Positions 47,230 through 60,137 of a stretch of DNA of 64,000 bases are shown here, piece by piece. Origin of the DNA: Monarcha castaneiventris obscurior (lineage: Eukaryota; Chordata; Aves; Passeriformes; Monarchidae); NCBI GenBank assembly GCA_026261815.1, contig JAMPIT010000379.1:19270501-19334500 (forward strand), given 5' to 3'. A program made the position numbers and the translations under genes. How positions within the stretch are numbered: position 1 is the stretch's first letter; each line of letters opens with the position of its first letter. The notes below the pieces were generated by a model. That model had not been told where the DNA came from. It was given only the letters and a program-made list of their open reading frames with translations, and ran no database searches.

Positions 47230-49150
47230 TCGCCCTTTGGCTTGAGTTTTATTTGTGAGAACTAGCCTGGAGGCTGAGAAATTACAAATGGACTGGCCAA
47301 AGTTTGCGAGCAGAGTTGGGCAGAGAGGGGATTATGCAAAGCAGGAAAACCAAATAAAAATACTGTCCTGAAAAGCTGGTTGCATAATAAAAATAACAAT
47401 TAAATGATTATTTTTGAAATCTGGTCTGTGGATAGGAGCCTTTATGGTCATTTTTTGCCCCCTGCTCACCCAGCCCTCGGGGAGCAGTGCAAACACAGGC
47501 GATTAAGGGGCGGGGGGGAGAGGTGGAAGGAGTCTCTCCGTTCCCCAGCAAAGCGAAGGCACAGCAGAGGCTCCTCTTGCGGGCGATGGGAGGGCGGCTG
47601 GCTGGTGAGGAGGGGCGGGGGGCAAGGGGCGGCTGCTGAGGAGGGGCAGAGGGGCGGCTGCCGATGCCGAGGTGCGATGGCCCCACAGAAGACCTCGCAT
47701 TGTGCGCGGCAGGGCGAGCCGGCGCTTTGGTGCCAGCCAAGAAAACAAATGCCTTCCCGCTGTCTCCTGGAAATGCTTCCACCGCTCCTGCTGAGCGCGT
47801 TCATTTCAAAGCCCGCTGACTTTTTGCCCTTTCTAACAGAGCTTAAAATGTTTCAGTTTTCCAGGCTCCCCCCGCCCCGGCCCTGGGCTCGGAGGCACTG
47901 ATGCCGCAGGTTCGTGGGATGCCAGGGCAGTGTAGGGCCAATCGAAAGGATTAGGGGGCGGTTGGTATCTGAGTGGCCTCAAGATTCTTCCCCACAGTGG
48001 CAGTGAAACGCTATAAACCCGCAAATCTTCAAAAGTATCGGTTAAAGCCAGCAAAATCCCCTCTGGAGCCTGTCCGCTCCAGCTGCGGGGCTGCCATCCC
48101 GCCGTTCCCAGCCCGGCCTCTCCCCTTTTCCCGGAGCTGCTGGGCTCCCCGCCGGCGCTGCCCCGGGCCCGGCCCGCAGCTGCCCGCCCTCCCCGGCCGC
48201 CCTCCCGCCGCCGGCCGTGTGTGTGTTTAGGAGGTGCCGTTTCCCACAGCTCTGATCTAATGCAGCTGTAATTCAATCTCCGTGTGACCGGCACTCCGCC
48301 GGCGCTCTCCCACCCGCCGGCAGGCTCCTCTCTCCCAGGCTGTGTGTGTGTGTTACACATTTACACTGTCAATCTGACGGGCTCCCCTCAAACAACCCCT
48401 CTGTGTGGGTTTACAATGTCAATCAGGCGGGCTGCGGGGGCTGTCGGCGGCAGCCGCTCCCCCCGCCGCCCCCGCTGCCCCCGCAGCACAGTCACCCTAT
48501 ACCTGCCACTCAGCCCCGGCAAAAGGACTTTTGTTTAATGGCATTTGTGTGCGGCCACAAAGAGCAAAGGCAGCTGAGGCAGATAAGGCTGAGAACCTGA
48601 AACAGATGTAAAAGAGATCAGATCGAGTTTTCTGCGGATTCTCAGCTCCTGTAGAGATTTATGACCCCTTTTAACCCCATTTTAAATAGGTTAAACCGGG
48701 CTTGTTTTATACGGACGAAATGAGACCGGTGCTTGTATAGAAATTTACCCAGAGGAATGGATCAGCCCCCCAGTTTTGCTCCGTTCCTTATCACTAAGCC
48801 AGCCCCTTTGGCCACTGCGCTGCTCATCGTTTGAAAACTTTTCTGTGATCTCATTATAACTCGCAACCTCAGAAAGATCACAAAGCTGCCAGTTGACCTT
48901 TAGCCCCTGAAGAGTCCTGATTTTGGGTTGGCAACTTACAGCTCAACAAGCGAGGCAAGGCAGGCGGACAATAGTGGCGGCTGAGGACGGGGAGCACGGC
49001 ACAACAATAAGCTGTCCTTGGAAGTGCTGGGCTGCGATTGTCATCCCAGACACAATCATGGGAGACTCGGTTGGGATCGCTTTCTTTTGGCAGACAGCTT
49101 TGAACTCTGCTCTTCCCTTCCTGTTTCTCTGTTAATTATAAGTTTCTGCT
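47230..49150. promoter_or_regulatory. CpG-rich candidate regulatory island about 21-23 kb upstream of HEY1
   Basis: About 47460-48520 is strikingly GC- and CpG-rich, unlike its surroundings, and is not a recognised repeat or exon. Flanking parts are AT-rich and motif-dense: ATGCAAAG (octamer-like, about 47334), GGATTAG (about 47948), two related TTTACA-TGTCAATC elements (48360-48383 and 48410-48433), ACAAAGAGCAAAGG (SOX/TCF-like), AGATAAGG (GATA, about 48580) and TGACCTTT (nuclear-receptor half site, about 48893). It could be a distal HEY1 enhancer or the promoter of a non-coding RNA. The open frames here are compositional. Confidence 0.45.
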
Positions 49151-50779
49151 TCTTCCCAATGACAGATGAATCCGCCAGGGGTGAGAAAAACCAAAGGGAC
49201 AAATTCTGCTCAGTTGGGGCTGCTGAGCTTCCCCTGGCTCACACCAGCTTACTCCAGATTTACACTACAGGGCCTGAACTGAGACAAGAATACAGCTTAG
49301 TAGGTCGGCCAGTGGCTTGGACAAAATGCAAAAACCAGTATTCCTTGGAGAAGGTTTGGCAAAGCACTGTGATACTCACTGCACATAACAGCTAAGCTTT
49401 AAAGCTCACTTGCTGCTGCAGAACTGCCCTCTTCCTCTTCTCCCAGGCACCAGTTTCTAGAAGATCCTGGGAGTCATTTCTTGAGGGCTCCTGCACTGCC
49501 CAGTGGAAGTGATGGCAGCTCTACAGCCCCTTTACAACTCCAATACCATTGCCTTTACCTGTGAGGTGAATTCATGATTTTTTTTAAACAAGAGTGTCAC
49601 TGATACCTGGAGGGTTTTTTTCAAAAAGTGCCTTTCCCACTTTTCTCCTAAAATGGAGACTCACAACAAAGCAGCCCTAGAAACACTACCATAAGAAGAA
49701 CCATGTCAATTATTTCCATTTCATGGGTATTACTGACTCATCACAATTTTCTATCACACTGAGCTTTTGAATCCAGCTGTAAGAGGTGGAACATATTTCA
49801 TTTTTGTCATGCAGGGGTTCTTCTGAAATCCTGAATTTTCTCCAGTTGAGGATGGAGGTAAAAGGGGGAAGTTGCCTAACAGTGACACAAAGAGCGTTCC
49901 AACTTGTGGCTGTGCCTCCACTCTCCCACGCTTGCACCTGTGTCCCCAAGCCTCTAACAACAGCATCAGAACTAAAAAAAGCTTTGCTGTGCTCAAAGGA
50001 AAATACGAAATGTGACCATCCAGCCTGGGAGGGAAAGAGAGAAAACTTCTAACTAGAGGTCATGTCTCAAATCAGTATTCATCAGGCACATGCTTACAGA
50101 AAAGGGCTCCTGACAAGAAGAAAAAACACACAGATAAAACCGAGACATGTCATAAAATAGAAAGGAGGCCTCTAAATTTTCCCACTTTTGGGGTGGGTAT
50201 TTTCTGCTGAACTCCCACCCAGCCCCTAACTCACACCCATGCAAATGACCACAGATGTCAGGCTTTTTTCCCCACAATTTACACATACGTGAGAAAATTC
50301 AGCTTGCACCAAGGGGGCAGAAAATCAAGTGTTTGCCACAGCTGCTGGTGCTGAGGGTTCACGTCCATCAGCAAACACCCGGGGCTGGGGAGAGGATGCT
50401 CCACACGTGGGCAGCTGCTCCCAGAGAGGCAGCGCGCTCGCCTCAAAGCCCTGTGTCTGTCTGGCAGACGCTGCAGGGCTGGGGCTCAGACCAAATCCTG
50501 GCCTCTCCTGTCCCCGTGTTGCTGGAGGAGTTAAAGTTCCTCTGCCTTTGGGCAGACAACATCTCAGGGCCAAGGGCAAGAGGGTACAAGGTGATCTTCT
50601 TGCTTCTTCAGTGAGAGGCCAGCTAGAGTTTAGCCCAACTTTCTACCCTCGCCATCTCTGCCTCAGCCTGCAAATTAACTCCATCACCCTAATTCCACAA
50701 ACTGAGCAGAGAGTTGGTTTTATTTAAAGGTAACATAGAAAGCCTATAAAAAGGTTAAAAGCCCCATATAATTATCTTA

Positions 50780-51080
50780 TTTTATTTTATTTTCAGTCCC
50801 GTGGTATTAATTAAAAAAACTGTCCAGCCTGAGAATTCGATTCCTTCTACCTGATATGGGGACGCAAAGGAATCTCTCTTGAGAAAGGTCTCCAGAGTCC
50901 TTAATCACCATTTAGGGGCCCTGCTCTTTGAGGGGCCATAGAGGAACAAAGTGGTTTGGGGATTAGCGAATGGCTTTTATTTCTTCCCTAATGATGAGCA
51001 AAGTGCAACGAATGCCTACGGCAGATGATAAATTGAGGCAGAAAATGTTGCACGAGAGCCTTTTGCTAAGCTAGAGGATC
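50780..51080. promoter_or_regulatory. candidate conserved non-coding element
   Basis: Non-repetitive sequence with many transcription-factor-like words: ATTAATTAAAAAAA, GAATTCGATTCC, CCTTAATCACC, GGGGATTAGCGAATGG, CCCTAATGATGAGC and CAGATGATAAATTG. Called on appearance only. Confidence 0.25.
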
Positions 51081-54076
51081 AGTGTCAACAATATAAAAAA
51101 AATGCCTCTGTTTGCTCATAAGAAATAATGTTTGAATCGTTAAACAGTCGAGACGGTATTGGCCACATTTAACTGCCTTGTACCTGCAGCCCCTTTGCAA
51201 ACAGCCCCTTTGAAGTGACTTCAAAGGGTCTGTGCACATAAGGAGAGGCTGCAGTATCAGTCTCTCCATTGGGTACTCATGGGACTGCGGAGCAGAACAC
51301 AACAGAGCAGAGCTGATGCTGCCCAACAACCTCATTCAGGGTTGGGAGTGAAAAGGAAGGCCATCCAAGCGCCCCTGAGAATATTTTACTCCAAAGAACA
51401 GAAAGGAAAAAATACAGCATGTTCCCTTTGACACTGTCCCACAAGCCACTTTGAGCTGGGGTTTCCTTCAGTCATGGGAAAAAAGAAAGCCCAAACAACA
51501 AAAACTTAATTCTAGGGGAAAAAAAATTAAATAGAGTCATGATGTTCTGTAGCATGTTTCTGTGGTGAGGGTGAGGAATTCAGGATGGAGCCAATGTCCC
51601 CAGAAGTCACTAGAGACACTCCCTGGTTTTAGAGAGTGCCAAGCCAGGCTTGAGTCAAAGTTAGCAGGCAGCACAAGTCAGAAAGCTCTGCTGGCAAAAG
51701 TGGTACAGAAGCTGACTTAACAGAAACAACCAAATCTGCAAAACAGACTGTAATTTTTTCCTTTTGTAAGGCTGCGATACAGCTCTATCTCAGAGTGCAG
51801 ACAGGAATTAACTGAGCCAATGATACCTATGGCAGCATTTGTGGAAGCACCTTTTCTCCTTTTCTTCTTTTCATCCCTTCTTTGCACAAACATCATATGT
51901 GGCATAGAACTTTGGCTGTCTTTGCTGTCCAGATACACAAAGACAGCATCACGATGTCACAACTCCTTGCTTTTTAACCTGGAGGAATGATACAAGTTCC
52001 TCGGGTACATCTGGAGCTCAGATCACCTGCTTTGGAAACCAGTGAGATACTGACAGCAGGGTAATTCTGTGGGTTCATTTTACCTCTCTGTTCATTAAAG
52101 AGGAAACCTATGAGGATCAGATGTTCAAAAGCGCCATGTTTTTATGTCTGGGGTTGTATGTTTCAGTGATATATGAGGTCCTTCTCCTACTTATTATGGC
52201 TATTATAAGGTTCAAAAGCACTTTCTGAGAAAAATATAAGTACATACTACATTATTTCATTCTGCAAGATAATCTTAGTAACTGACCCTCACCAGGGATG
52301 TGTAAACGTTCTCCCTTTTTTAAAAGTCTAAAATCAGTTTTTATGTTTAGAGGATTTCATAAGGAACTTGGGGATGATGAGGAAACAGGCAAAAACCTCA
52401 GGATTTCTGAGATAATTAGTATTTTTAAATGATGAAACAGCATGAACAAGAGGGCTATGTGTTTATCTCCATGGAGAAAAATAAATTACCTGCTACTACA
52501 GAAAAACAGGTTGGCTAGCACCTTAGATATTTGTAAGGAATGGAAATAGTAGTGCTAGGGCAAGTGGTACCCAATTAGCATTTGGCAGAGAACGAAAATA
52601 CATTGCAGTGGAGAATGCAGGCTAGCAACATGCTTTACTGCATGTTACCTGCATACATAAAATAAATGCTGAGCTAGCATTACTGTCTTCATTAAAATAC
52701 CTATAATGTGCAGGTGACATAAATGGATAAGGTGGGAAAATTGTAAAACTGTAAATACAAGGAACTGGAGAGCTTGTGCTTGCCTCTCTTACATGAAACT
52801 AATGTGGGAGAAGTAGCTCATTGTTAAGATTGGAATCGGAAGCAAATACTTCAAGTCAGCCAAGGAAGCACAGAGATCAGGAAAATATTGTGGTCAAGCA
52901 AGTATGTACTATATGGAATTTCTGAGGAGAGAAATTCAGGAGATGGTTTTTACATACACCAAGAATGTGACACTGGCAGCCTTTACATCAGTGTGAAGGA
53001 AAAGTGGGAATCAGTGGTTCAAAAGGGCTACAAGGGAAAAAAACACAAATGGGTTCAAAAAACCGTTCAGGCAAACTGCTGTGGCTGGAGGCAGAGGAGG
53101 GAGGAAGTGAGAAGGAAGGGTTCAAGGTGAAAACAGTGCCACACCTTATGGTGCCCTGAGGCCATCGGCAGGCCAGGCATGGAGGCCTGATTGCCAGGGA
53201 CCAGTGCCACCATGGTCACCTCACAGGCCAAAACCAGGGTGTTGCCTTTAATCAACAGCAAACTGGAGGATATCTGCCTCTGCTTCAGAGGTTAAGACTC
53301 ATGGTAAGCTAGAGACAGTTTCGGCTGTCTCAGGAAAAGAGATCCTTCTGCAAGGTAAGAGTTAACCCTGGAAACATGTCTGTGATCCTGGTAACTGCAA
53401 ACATGTTGTGAACAGAAAGAAAAGCTAAACACATAAAGAAATCCATAAAGAAAGAGAAATCCGTTGTAGGAAGTGGAGATGGGTGAGGGCAGTAGGTTCA
53501 GCGTGGCTAAGTAAAGATGCAAGTGATTAGGATGAGCAATAAGCAGAAGGCCTTCCAACTATAAACAAGCTGGGGAAAGAGGACTCTGGGAAAGCTATAC
53601 AAATAAGCAGCAGGGACTTTAAAAAGATATTTAGAGGAGGAAAAATAAATCTTGAATAGAGTCCTTCAGAGAGTGCTTGTCAGCAGCACCGTCATGTGGC
53701 ATCAGTGTTCAGAGAAGGGCAAGCTGTCCCCAGCACACCCCCTCCACCAACACTGTCTGACGAGCAAGGACGTACACTGCCATCCCTAGAGAGCAGGCTG
53801 AGGTTTGGATCTCATCTGTGCAGGTGCTGGAGGTTGTGGGAGCTCTTAAGCAATACTTTATATTTTATTAATATTTTGAAATTCTTTTACACTGAGTTGA
53901 TGAACAGGTTAAGGGACCATTATCTAGGATATGAAGCCTTAATCCGTCAGCTACCAGTGTTTCATAGACAATTTTTCAGCCCACCCAGTCATGATATTTT
54001 ATATATTTACACTAGAAAACATGAAGAGAAAATCCTGATAATTTTAATCGTTTTATAGCATGGATTGCTCCAGAGA

Positions 54077-54104
54077 GGGGGGGGAAAAAAAAAAAAAAAA
54101 AAAA
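54077..54104. repeat. G8-A20 homopolymer tract
   Basis: Eight G followed by about twenty A on the plus strand. A purine-only mononucleotide tract, likely prone to length error. Confidence 0.95.
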
Positions 54105-57100
54105 GGAAAGATGCTTTTCCATTATTTCCTTTCAGGAGAAAATTAGATACCACATGGTCATAAAGCCCTGAATTGAGAGCGACAACAAGTCCCCTTTCCC
54201 AAAGATCTTACAATGTGGAAAGGATAAAAAAATGGGTTTGTGTGTAGAGGGGATAAATGGTCTTTTCATATCCATAAATGCTTTATTTTTGCATGAGTCA
54301 TAGTGGGTTTGAGTAAGTCCTTTAAAATGCCTCACATTTTGGCTCTGGGCATGGACATCCTCTGTCAGAAACCAAGTTTCTTAAAGCCACTCTAAGGATC
54401 TGTATGAGCTAGGGAAACTCAGAGCTGCTCCCAGCACTGCAGACCCCATCCCAGTCAGTGACTGCAGCAGTGCTGGTGACCCTGCAGCCAGCACCAGTTT
54501 GGGAGCTTCAACATGTGCTCCTAAAGCTGCCTGGATCCCTGCAAAGTGGTGTGAGCAGGGATGCACGAGCACATCTATGGAGGGGGACACTAACTGGTGC
54601 CAGCAACCAGTTTTGGGGTCTCTGAGTGGGTTTTTTCTTTGTGTTTTTGTCTAGAAAAAGTCCCTAAGGAGCGTGAGGGTGGTTCCTGTCAGGGAGGTCT
54701 GTTGTGCCAGCACTTAAACAGGATCTCTTCCAGGATGCTCACACTTAATTCCTACTGTTCCACATTTCTGGAGTCTTTTCCAGTCCTTTTACCTAAGCCT
54801 GAAAGCTTTCAATTGTTTCCACAGTGTTCCAGGACTGGAATCAGCTCAGGTCCCTGGGTGGAGATATCCTCTGGGCCATGGCATTGTTGCACAAGCAGCT
54901 GTTGCTGGGACATGCGGCAGAGCTGCCCAGAGCTGTGCCAATGCTGCTGTCAGGGGCCTGTGTGGGCAAATCCAGACTAAGGGGCTTGGGGACAGGAAGG
55001 AAAACATGAGTGATGGGAGGCTTTGTAGCCCTCCTGGATGTCTTTTCACCAGACAAAATTATTTCTCCATTTGTCTCCCTGGGAGAGGCAGGGAGAGGTG
55101 TGGGAAGAGCCTCCTGGAGCATGGATATCTGCTACAGCTCACGTTACAGGGTTTCTGGACCACGTTTACCTTTTTTCACTACAAGCCATGCCTCAGAAAT
55201 GAAGAAGGTTTCACAGAAAACCTGCTCTGAGTGGCTTTCCTCCTACAAATGGAGTTGCTCAGAATTGTTCTGGGAAGAGGGAGGGATTTTCAAGCAGAAA
55301 CTTTGGAAGACGGCACTTTGAATGATGAAGGTAATTCCCTCACCCAGTGGAAGAGCTTTTCACCTCCCTTTTGGCCCATTTGGCCTCTTCCATTGCGGAA
55401 TAAGAGTCACTAAAGCCTCTGACAGTTAGCAAACGGCAAACCAGGCCTCAGTGCTGAAGCAAGGCTATCCCTGGGAATTTTATTGAACTACATATTGAAA
55501 TAAATTATACAATCAGTACAGTAGCCCTGCATTGAATGTTTGATACAAAAATCAGCTTTGTCTCATCTGTGTGCCTCCCAGCACATATACAATACATCTA
55601 ATGGGAGATTTCCACCATGGAAATGACCTGGAGAGGCTGTTCTGTCACTCAACTTTTCTTTCTTTGCAGCCATCAGGCTATGGCTGGATTTGTGCCTGAC
55701 ATCTTAGTGCCATCCTGCCACATATTCACTTTCATTAATGAGCCTCTCTCCTATTCTGAATGTTACTTGTCACACGGGGAAGGTGAATCTGTTAAAAGGT
55801 GAGTCACGAAACAGTCAAGACCAAGCAGAAGAAGCCACCGAGACTCCCTTAACAAGCAATGGCCACATGATGCAGCCACCAGAAGGGAGTTTTCAGCAAT
55901 TATAATGAAAAATCATAGCCAAGACACCAGTCAGATTTGAATTTCTCTTTTTATCTCACTACGGTGCTCTGCAGCCAAGACAGCACCTAATTCAGCTAAG
56001 TCCATTGTTACCCTGCCATTAGGCCCTGGAGGAGCTGCAGGTATCCTGCAGGACTCAGTGCAGACAAGAGAAGCCTCTGAGGCTTCATTTCTGCTCCATT
56101 CAATCCAACCAATTTGCTGCCAGGCCAACATGCATGTGACACACTTAAAACCCCTTCAACCTGCATGCCCTTAGAGGACAGTTCATGAGTTTATGAAGAT
56201 ATGGCACAGCTCAATCCTGCTGGCATTTAATTGCCAGCACCCTCTGTAGCAAGTACCAGAGTCACCATTCCCACCTGTCTGGCTAACCCCAAAACAAGCA
56301 CTGGGGCTGCTCATCCAACAGGGCATCCCACCAGGAAATGTCTGACCCAAGGAAGCAAACTTCAGTTCAAAATAGTGGCTCGTGGCTGTGGTTGATAAGG
56401 AGCACTGCCCAATCTTCCTCTCCTGGAAAAGAAACTGCTCAGCCTCCAGATCTGTCAGCAAGGTCAGATAAGATAAATTATTTGAGAAAAATAAGTGTCA
56501 GATACATTATTTCAGAAATTGAATATGGCTAATGCAATTTGGAGAACAGACTTACCAAAAATATGAGAAGAGGAAAAGCAGTAGTCAGGCCAGAACACCA
56601 TCAGGTTTAGGAATAAACCAGCATGCCTTGGGCATCTGATGGATCCTCAGCAGCACATGGCCAGACACACATTAATTTCGAGGAAACACATCTAAAGTTG
56701 GACCATCACTGTGCTTCTTTTTTAACTTCAGTCACCAGATGCAGATTTCCTTCCACAACGGCTCAAGGATATCTGCCGCCCTTCACAAAGCAAACAGCAG
56801 TAGATCCTATATGACCTTTCTTCTTGGAGTAACATGTATTTTCCATATCCACCTTCATGTCTGCCCCAGGCTGCATGTCAGTACTGCTGTTGGGAGAGCA
56901 AGGGAAGGAAACAGAGAGCCAGGAGAGACCATGGAAGGCAGGGCAGAACCAAGAGGAGCCTTCACCTTCTGACACACTAACATCACCTCTCTCTCATCTG
57001 CCTTAGCAGCAACCCCTCATTCTTCATCCTTAAAAACCTCCTGCAATTTACCCAAAGCTGAAGCTTGAGGTAAAAAGCAGCAGGTGGACTTTAGTTTATG

Positions 57101-59334
57101 TTGGACTATCGTAGTCCATGGTGGTGGTGGTGAGGGTGGCAGTGGCCATGGTGCAGGGTTGCCTGAGCCTGGGTGCAGTGAGATCCTGCAGGAGCAGGGC
57201 TGAAGCAAATGCCAAAGCTGAAGCCAAGAAGGGCAACAGGAACAGGTGAAGCAACTGAAAAGTCTCTTGGGGTAGTTGTCTCCCCTGCTGTAGTCCAGAG
57301 GCAGCAGTGGGAGTTGTTCTGGTGTCTGTAGAGGGGAAAAGAGAAAGGCAGGAAGGTGAGAAGAGGAACAGCCGCACCAACGAGTGGGAAGGAGAAAGGG
57401 GCTCTGCATGAGCCGTATGACTGCTGAATTTTTCTGGACTTTCTCCCAACTCTTGGCACTGATAAGAGAAATCCTTTTCCAGACCCTGCCAAGCTGGCAT
57501 GCCAATCAAGCTCTTTTCCATCCACATGCTGATATGTGCAATTAAAAGTTTCAGAAAGATCTAGTTAAACTTGATGTAAACCGCAGATTCATATTTTCTA
57601 CCAACCTCCCACAAAGCCTTTCAAACCTAACCTGAACTTAACATTGCCAACTCTCCTGAGATGTTTCTTGATAATGTCTTGTGATAATGGGTGTTTTTCC
57701 TAAAGGCCCAGCTCCCAAATGGAAATCATTACACAAGAATCTCAGCTTTCATTAAAAAGCAGATTTCTGTCCCTCAGGGCCATGAAAGAAAGCTCAAAGT
57801 TGTGAATCAAGCAAACCATTCTGGCCAAACAAAAGAAGCCAAGGATAACTACTGTGCCCATAGCTGAACACAGCTCCTGGACCAGGACAGCTGGGCCAGC
57901 CCTTGCAGGGCCCTGACCCCACTCTCAGGTAAACCGCCCTATGGCACCATGCACTGCAAAACAAAGGTGCATAAACTTTTCTTTAGCAGTTGTTGGGTGA
58001 TTGGACACCTATGTTATGCCTTATTTTGGAGGGCACAGAGGTAAAAAGAGATTCACCAATAGGCATGTGTACACAGGCACACATCCATGTCACGTATCAG
58101 GCTTGCTGGTGTAGACACAGTCACACCAACATAAAACCCAGATGAATCCATCATCCTCACAAGCATCCCACTACAGAGATTGTTCAATTACAATGAGGCT
58201 ACAAAAATAGCCCAAAGATTCTTAGTTTTCTGATCACACTATTTAGAATAAACGTTACACAGCAAAAAATGGCAAGTGTTGACATTTTGCCTCCTGACTT
58301 TTCTAACTAAACTCCTCCCCAAGTACAAAAAAGGAGACAGAAAGAAGCAAGTTAATCCTCACCCTAATACGAAAATACATTCAAAAGGAAAAGAAAGAAC
58401 AGAATCTGAAGCTTTTGCTTGGCATTTCTGTCACTCATTTATACAGATTTCACTTAGGTGCATGCTTAAACTGTTGTATTTTAATTTTTATAGCATAAGC
58501 ATCTGATTTTCCACACAGAAAGCGCTGTTGCCAGCTCTTTCTGCTAGTGAAGGACAGAGCAAGGAGATCACTGGCTTTTCTGCCAAGATGCAGCAAAACA
58601 CAGAGGTAGGGGCTACACTCCTGCCCTGCTCCTGTCTTCTTCAGGACTGAAGTGAACTGCTATAGAAAAGGAGCAGGAAAAGAAAATTTGGATTGCTCAA
58701 AAAGGCAAAATGTTTTGTGACCTTTGAAACAGCACTGCAGAAATCCAGCTGTCTCATGAACCAGCACCAGACACAGCAGCATTAGTAAGCCGTGCACTGA
58801 GGGGCTCAGCCCGATGGTTTGCTTAGGGAGGAAATTGCTCGTGTAAAGGTTTTTAAAGCTCAGCTCACATGTGCACACAACCTACTCAGAAAAATATATT
58901 CTGAGCTTTTTCTCTTAACACTTCTCATTTTCTAACTAAGATAATTGAATGACTCAGTGAACATGGCTGGCATTAAAATCTTGGGGGAGGGAAAAGCAGA
59001 GGTAGCAAGCTCTAAATCCTCTGCCAAATCCCCTTTTCATAATTTATAGTCTGTCACCAGTTTATCACCGAGAACTGTCCCTCTTTTTCTCATTCTCCAG
59101 GCTCCTTTCCCAGTGGACAGTCCATGCCAGCTGTCTCGGCAGCAGGAACGTCCTTTTTTTCCCAAGCCTCGACCTGTGGGAAAATCTTCATTGGCCAGTA
59201 ATTGATTCCACCCTGCCAGCTCCATTACTTTAGTCTACAGTCAAACTGCCAGCAAGCTGGAGACAGGCAGCCTCAGCCCTCCCCTGCTCCTGCTATTGAA
59301 CCCGCTCCTGCCCAGCCTGTTGGCTACCGGGGCT

Positions 59335-59480
59335 CTGAGCTGATGTGTCAGCCCGCCCTGCAATTAGCACTAATCTGAAAATTGGCCTTTGCTAGCAAAG
59401 CCAAGCACCTGACAGCTAATTGTTGATGTCAGATTGATGTGCATTTAATATGGAAAGGTTATTTATCAAAGAGTACGGGG
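59335..59480. promoter_or_regulatory. candidate conserved developmental enhancer
   Basis: A compact unique block with CAATTAGCACTAATCTG, CACCTGACAGCTAATTG (E-box, TGACAG MEIS/TGIF site, homeodomain core), TGTCAGATTGATGTG (PBX/MEIS-like) and GTTATTTATCAAAG (TCF/FOX-like). The tight packing of homeodomain and TALE sites resembles known developmental conserved elements. Inference only. Confidence 0.35.
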
Positions 59481-60071
59481 TTTTTTTCTGTTGGTCTTGG
59501 TTTGTCCCTGGATTGCCACAGGCGCTTACAGCCCACAGACCAATAAAGATCTTATACTTCATTTAACTGAAGGAGCCTTCTAAATACCCTTTTCAAACTC
59601 TCTGTGTAGGGCAGTTCAGTACTCATCTATTTATAGTGTTTATAAAGAAATCAGTGCTAAGCAAGCAATTATTGTTTTCAGTCTCTTTTTTTGGAATCAA
59701 AATATTGGGGGGTGAAGAAAGGTTTATAACAGAATAGCAACTGCCGGCCAGCTCTGGGATTAAAAATGAAGTTTTGACTCATCCCCAGAGTCTTGCCAGC
59801 CTTTCCTTACACCAGGCTACTTCAGTGTTTACAGTATTATTTCTGATTTCCATGACTGTGTGTGTCATAGGAAACACATGGGGAAAAACACAGGTCCTGT
59901 TGATTTTAACTCAGGTTTTGCCACTCATGACAACAGAGCAGGAACTTCCCTGGAGGTTTTGTGGAGACAAAAGGACATGATCCTTCAAGTTCTCATCCTG
60001 GCACCAGATGGCAGAAGGTGAAGCCCTGTGCATATGAAAACCCCTCACACTGCAGTGAAGTTGCCTTCTGA

Positions 60072-60137
60072 CATCCATCTATCTATCTATCTATCCATCC
60101 ATCCATCCATCCATCCATCCATCCATCCATCCATCCA
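60072..60137. repeat. compound (ATCT)n-(ATCC)n microsatellite
   Basis: A few ATCT units pass into about ten ATCC units. Interestingly the ATCC unit is the complement of the ATGG-type repeat near HEY1, but the two tracts are 33 kb apart and probably independent. Confidence 0.97.

Larger units (their letters stand above)
49151..59334. other. intergenic, no gene recognised
   Basis: About 10 kb of unique sequence. One enhancer-like patch (50780-51080) and one G/A homopolymer tract (54077-54104) are listed separately. Pyrimidine-rich frames on the minus strand at 57017-57527 overlap in all three frames and look compositional. Confidence 0.6.

Noticed and set aside
47404..48360. Frames of 124-175 codons on both strands in the CpG-rich block
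   Set aside because: All frames are open because of high GC; no recognisable protein family.
50828..50850. tRNA-like T-arm sequence GAGAATTCGATTCC
   Set aside because: No acceptor stem, D-arm or anticodon arm at the right spacing on either strand.
57017..57527. Three overlapping minus-strand frames of about 140-160 codons
   Set aside because: Open in all three frames at once over pyrimidine-rich sequence, with no domain signal.
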